The notes below the pieces were generated by a model. It was not told the DNA's origin. It saw only the letters and a list, made by a program, of their open reading frames with translations, and did no database searches. This document shows, piece by piece, positions 60,093 through 64,000 of a DNA stretch of 64,000 bases. The translations under genes were made by a program, and so were the position numbers. Source of the DNA: Mucilaginibacter cryoferens (GTDB lineage Bacteria; Bacteroidota; Bacteroidia; Sphingobacteriales; Sphingobacteriaceae); NCBI RefSeq assembly GCF_014205845.1, contig NZ_JACHCR010000008.1, forward strand, positions 124,001 to 188,000, given 5' to 3'. Each line of letters opens with the position of its first letter. The first letter of the stretch is position 1.

Positions 60093-61436
60093 ATGAGCAG
60101 TTCTAAAAACTTTAACAGTAGTTATATCATCGGTATTTCGTTTATTTCGGCCCTTGGAGGATATCTTTTTGGGTTCGATTTTGCGGTAATCTCTGGCGCG
60201 TTGCCTTTTTTGCGTACCCAGTTTGCTCTTACGCCGGTTTGGGAAGGTTTTTTAACCGGTTCGCTGGCCCTGGGCTGTATTGTGGGCTGCCTTTTTGCCG
60301 GCAATATTGCCGATAGGTATGGCCGCAAACCGGGCCTTATTATTGCCGCCCTCATCTTCGCGGTATCCTCTATCGGGATAGCATTCTCGGCAACGTTAAC
60401 TTATTTTTTGATACTGCGTTTTGCAGCGGGTATAGGCGTAGGCATGGCATCAATGCTTTGCCCCATGTACATTGCCGAAGTTTCGCCGGCCGAAGTACGG
60501 GGGCGTAATGTGGCCATTAACCAGCTTACGGTGGTTATAGGCATATTGGTAACCAACCTGGTAAACTACTTTTTGGCCAATCATGGTGCCGATTCCTGGC
60601 GTTGGATGTTTGGTTTGGGTGCAGTACCATCAGCCATATTTCTGATAGGTGTTACCTGGTTGCCCGAGAGCCCAAGATGGCTGATGAAATCGGGCCAGCC
60701 CGATAAAGCCCGGTTGATATTGAATAAAATAGGTTCGCCAGATTTTGCGGAGGCTACTTTTAAAGCGGTAGAAAGATCGTTAGTTGGTTCAACAAAGCAA
60801 TCATACGCCATGGTGTTTGAGAAAGCCGTTCGTCCTGCTGTGGTGGTTGGTATCACACTTGCGGTGTTTCAACAGTTTTGCGGTATTAACGTGGTGTTTA
60901 ACTACACCTCTACCATATTCGAATCGGTTGGCGCAAACCTCAATCGTCAATTGTTTGAAACCGTGGCTATTGGTATTGTAAACCTGGTGTTTACGTTGCT
61001 GGCCATGTGGCAGGTTGATAAACTGGGCCGCCGTCCGTTAATGCTCTGGGGTTCATTGGGTCTATCTATCCTTTATATTGTACTTGCATTTTTACTGCAA
61101 AATCATTTCCCGGCGGGCCTGGTATCCATATTTGTGTTGCTGGCAATTAGCACTTATGCCATTTCTCTGGCCCCGGTTACCTGGGTGCTTATTTCAGAAA
61201 TATTTCCCAATAAAATAAGAGGTGTGGCATCTTCTGTGGCCATCGTATCATTATGGGGAGCCTACTTTATACTGGTTTTTACCTTCCCAATCCTCGCTAA
61301 AATATTGGGTGCTTATGGCCCCTTTTACCTGTACGCGGCTATTTGTTTTGGTGGCTTTTTGTTTGTAAAAGCTAAAGTGAAAGAAACCAAGGGCCAAACT
61401 TTAGAAGAGTTAGAAGATAATTTAATAAGACATTAA
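60093..61436 (+). CDS. Sugar porter, major facilitator superfamily
   Basis: The 447-residue, 12-helix protein carries the sugar porter signatures: GYLFGFDFAVISGALPF, NIADRYGRKPGL, PESPRWLMKSGQ, QQFCGINVVFNYT and DKLGRRPLM. It is an XylE/GalP-type H+ symporter of monosaccharides in the inner membrane. It follows the glycosidase by 56 bp and takes up its product (inference). Confidence 0.92.
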   Translation: MSSSKNFNSSYIIGISFISALGGYLFGFDFAVISGALPFLRTQFALTPVWEGFLTGSLALGCIVGCLFAGNIADRYGRKPGLIIAALIFAVSSIGIAFSATLTYFLILRFAAGIGVGMASMLCPMYIAEVSPAEVRGRNVAINQLTVVIGILVTNLVNYFLANHGADSWRWMFGLGAVPSAIFLIGVTWLPESPRWLMKSGQPDKARLILNKIGSPDFAEATFKAVERSLVGSTKQSYAMVFEKAVRPAVVVGITLAVFQQFCGINVVFNYTSTIFESVGANLNRQLFETVAIGIVNLVFTLLAMWQVDKLGRRPLMLWGSLGLSILYIVLAFLLQNHFPAGLVSIFVLLAISTYAISLAPVTWVLISEIFPNKIRGVASSVAIVSLWGAYFILVFTFPILAKILGAYGPFYLYAAICFGGFLFVKAKVKETKGQTLEELEDNLIRH

Positions 61437-61448
61437 TTAATACATAGT

Positions 61449-64000
61449 ATGCAGCATTCAACCGTTTCCGTTTGGGAAGAAAAAGTAATTATACCCACCT
61501 ATGGTGTTGGCAAGCCCGATAAAAACCCTATGTTTTTCGAAAAACGGGTATACCAGGGTAGCAGTGGTGTAGTTTACCCAAACCCGGTAATTGAAAAAAT
61601 TGCCGACGAAAAAGAAGATAAAGAATACATAGGCCTGTATCTCGAAAATAAATACCTTAAAGTGATGATATTGCCCCAACTGGGCGGTCGTATACAAACA
61701 GCGTTTGATAAAATTAAGCAACGCCATTTTATATACCACAACCAGGTAATTAAGCCTGCACTGGTGGGTTTAACTGGTCCGTGGATATCTGGTGGTATTG
61801 AGTTTAACTGGCCGCAGCATCACCGGCCAAGTACCTTCGACGCGGTTGACTATAAACTGGAAGAGCATGCCGATGGCAGTAAAACCGTTTGGGTTAACGA
61901 AGTGGAACGCATGTTTCACACCAAAGGGATGGCTGGTTTTACCCTGCACCCGGATACTGCTTACATCGAAATAAAAGCGAAGCTGTTTAACCGCTCGGCA
62001 TTGCCGCAAACTTTTTTATGGTGGGCAAACCCCGCGGTAAAGGTTAACGATTATTACCAATCGGTTTTTCCGCCCGATGTGAACGCGGTGTTTGATCATG
62101 GCAAACGTGATGTATCCGATTTTCCTATCGCTACCGGTACGTATTATAAGGTAGACTATGCGCCGGGTACCGATATTTCGATGTACAAGAACATTCCCGT
62201 GCCTACATCGTACATGGCCATCAATTCTGACTATGATTTTGTGGGCGGATATGAGCACGATAGCGAAGCCGGTTTGCTGCATGTGGCCAATCACCATGTA
62301 TCGCCCGGTAAAAAACAATGGACCTGGGGGCATAGTGATTTTGGCCAGGCCTGGGACCGTAACCTGACCGATGAAGACGGCCCATACATTGAGCTGATGA
62401 CCGGCGTATTTACCGATAATCAGCCCGACTTTAGTTGGCTGATGCCTTATGAGGAGAAAACCTTTACCCAATATTTTTTACCCTATCGCGAATTAGGGAT
62501 GGTGAAAAATGCATCGAAGGATATTTTGCTGGCGCTGAACAAAGCAGACGATAAAGTAACCCTCAAAATACAGGTAACATCGGCGCAGCCAGATCTTCAC
62601 ATCAGCCTTACTTATAAAGGGAGTGAGCTGTTTACGCAAACCACAGGCATTAGCCCCGAAAGTGTTTTTGTACACGAATTAAACGTTGCCGGCGGTTTAA
62701 ATGAAAACGAGTTATTACTTGTTATTACCAACAGCGCCAATCAGGAAGTATTGCGCTACGAGCCTGCCAAAAACAAAAAGAACGAAATGCCGGTTGCCGC
62801 AAAGCCTGCTGTGGCACCTGCCGATGTGGAAAGTGTGGAGCAATTGTTTTTAACGGCCCAGCATCTGGAGCAATATCGCCATGCTACTTATAGTCCGGTG
62901 CCTTATTATGAAGAAGCCTTGCGCCGCGAACCAACTGATGTTCGTAATAATAATGCCCTGGGCAAATGGTATATCCGCAAGGGGCAGTTTGCCAAAGCCG
63001 AGCCATTTTTAAGAACGGCTGTAGAAACCAGCATTAGGCGTAACCCTAATCCTTACGATAGCGAGCCATATTATAATCTGGGTTTATGCCTTAAATACCT
63101 GGATAGGGCCGATGAAGCCTACACTGTTTTCTATAAATCAACATGGAGTAATGCATGGAAAGATACCGGCTTTTTTGAGGTAGCCAAAACAGATATGGCC
63201 CGTGGTCACTTTGCTTTAGCATTAGATCATATCAATCAATCATTAGATAGAAACGCCAATAACAGCAAAGCTTATGTTGTAAAAATGGCTGCCCTGCGCA
63301 ACCTTAAACAGTTTGATAAGGCGTTGCAGGTTGCTGATGCCGCTTTAGAAAGAGATGGTTTTAACCTTGGTGTTATTTTCGAAAAGGTGCAACTATACAA
63401 GCTAACAGGCGAGGCTGAGCAGGTTGCCAGATGTTTGGATGAGCTGGCCAGGCTATCGAGAAATGAAGATCAAAACTATATAGAATACGCGTTGGATTAT
63501 GCCGCCGCCGGTTTGTATACCGAAGCAGATGAGCTTCTGCAATTGGTACTGAAAAGTGTAGGCAATAACCCTATGGTTTATTATAGCCTGGGCTATTTTA
63601 ACCATAAAAACGGACTGCCCGGCGTTGCAAAAAAATGGTTCGAAAAAGCCGCTGCCACCGATTCATACCTGTGTTTCCCTAACAGGTTGGATGAAGTGAA
63701 AATATTACAACTGGCCATGGAGATCAATCCGGCCGACGCCAGGGCTCCCTATTATTTGGGTAACCTGTTTTACGATAAACGCCAGTATAACGAAGCGGTA
63801 AGCAATTGGGAAAAGGCTGCCCAACTGGATGGAACTTTTCCAACAGTTTACCGGAATTTGGCTATAGCTTATTTTAACAAACAGAACGATGCTGATAAGG
63901 CGCTGGGTTATTTTGAAAAGGCTTTTTCTTTAGATCCTACCGATGCCCGGGTGTTGATGGAGCTTGATCAGCTTTATAAGCGATTAAATTATCCCGCTGA
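61449..64000 (+). CDS. DUF5107/TPR-repeat protein, 3'-truncated by the window end
   Basis: The frame is open from ATG 61449 to the last base (850 codons). The N-terminal half (about 10-400) is a beta-rich DUF5107 domain resembling aldose-epimerase-like carbohydrate enzymes (GGIEFNWPQHH, WWANPAVKVND, KKQWTWGHSDFGQAWDRNLTDEDGPYIELMTG). The second half is TPR-like helical repeats (PTDVRNNNALGKWYIRKGQFAKAEPFL...). No signal peptide is visible. Third gene of the AraC-regulated sugar locus, 12 bp after the transporter. Confidence 0.88.
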   Translation, partial: MQHSTVSVWEEKVIIPTYGVGKPDKNPMFFEKRVYQGSSGVVYPNPVIEKIADEKEDKEYIGLYLENKYLKVMILPQLGGRIQTAFDKIKQRHFIYHNQVIKPALVGLTGPWISGGIEFNWPQHHRPSTFDAVDYKLEEHADGSKTVWVNEVERMFHTKGMAGFTLHPDTAYIEIKAKLFNRSALPQTFLWWANPAVKVNDYYQSVFPPDVNAVFDHGKRDVSDFPIATGTYYKVDYAPGTDISMYKNIPVPTSYMAINSDYDFVGGYEHDSEAGLLHVANHHVSPGKKQWTWGHSDFGQAWDRNLTDEDGPYIELMTGVFTDNQPDFSWLMPYEEKTFTQYFLPYRELGMVKNASKDILLALNKADDKVTLKIQVTSAQPDLHISLTYKGSELFTQTTGISPESVFVHELNVAGGLNENELLLVITNSANQEVLRYEPAKNKKNEMPVAAKPAVAPADVESVEQLFLTAQHLEQYRHATYSPVPYYEEALRREPTDVRNNNALGKWYIRKGQFAKAEPFLRTAVETSIRRNPNPYDSEPYYNLGLCLKYLDRADEAYTVFYKSTWSNAWKDTGFFEVAKTDMARGHFALALDHINQSLDRNANNSKAYVVKMAALRNLKQFDKALQVADAALERDGFNLGVIFEKVQLYKLTGEAEQVARCLDELARLSRNEDQNYIEYALDYAAAGLYTEADELLQLVLKSVGNNPMVYYSLGYFNHKNGLPGVAKKWFEKAAATDSYLCFPNRLDEVKILQLAMEINPADARAPYYLGNLFYDKRQYNEAVSNWEKAAQLDGTFPTVYRNLAIAYFNKQNDADKALGYFEKAFSLDPTDARVLMELDQLYKRLNYPA

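Overview
The window looks like chromosomal DNA of a Bacteroidota species in the family Sphingobacteriaceae, closest in style to Mucilaginibacter or Pedobacter. The grounds are protein families typical of that group (GH78 rhamnosidase, DUF5107/TPR protein, DUF2027/Smr protein, DUF4097 pair behind an ECF sigma factor, many AraC regulators and orphan histidine kinases), one promoter matching the TAnnTTTG -7 element, and AT-rich intergenic DNA with several dispersed hairpin repeats. No phage, transposase, CRISPR array or rRNA was seen. The taxonomic call is inference.

Layout. 1-2280: the 3' part of a TetR regulator, a single-domain response regulator and a fatty acid hydroxylase/sterol desaturase. 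2382-5103 (minus): a compact lutABC lactate-oxidation operon with overlapping start/stop codons and a strong terminator. 5443-6790: a gene-poor stretch with a well-conserved SAM-I riboswitch, a tRNA-Cys about 50 nt downstream, a long structured hairpin ending in a T-run, and two copies of a 35-nt repeat. 6791-10036 (minus): a transglutaminase plus Anbu proteasome-like pair, then a bestrophin plus UspA-like pair. 10315-13300: a two-component system and a YdcF-type membrane protein. 13507-19282: a small YtxH-like protein, an SGNH esterase, membrane proteins, a GH78 alpha-L-rhamnosidase and a START-domain protein. 19559-22326: lysine-pathway genes lysC and lysA, lysA carrying a low-complexity in-frame insertion.

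22328-32556: two tandem paralogous lipoproteins, a HAD phosphatase, a beta-barrel-like protein, an Ala/Lys-rich secreted protein, a kinase-like sensor lacking its ATPase domain, a cold-shock protein, a YtxH protein, an M1 metallopeptidase, a DUF892 protein and a DUF2027/Smr protein. 32752-36381: a TPR histidine kinase, a NUDIX-winged-helix regulator and a YjbQ-family protein. 36686-39748: an ECF sigma / anti-sigma / DUF4097 / DUF4097 operon. 39925-45073: a repeat-extended small protein, an RsbQ-like hydrolase behind a C10 tract, an XRE regulator with an inverted repeat at its start, and an AraC - aldehyde dehydrogenase - DUF779 set. 45179-50446: three orphan histidine kinases around a C1 peptidase, one with eleven tandem 21-residue coiled-coil units. 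50702-56299: HAD phosphatase, TrxR-like flavoprotein, two SDRs, an AraC regulator and small unknowns. 56494-64000: an AraC regulator divergent from a clan GH-D glycosidase, a sugar porter and a DUF5107/TPR protein that runs off the window.

The most unusual arrangement is the apparently non-coding unit SAM-I riboswitch - tRNA-Cys - hairpin with T-run (6096-6488). The riboswitch has no protein gene on its strand for about 7 kb, so the tRNA is the only obvious target.
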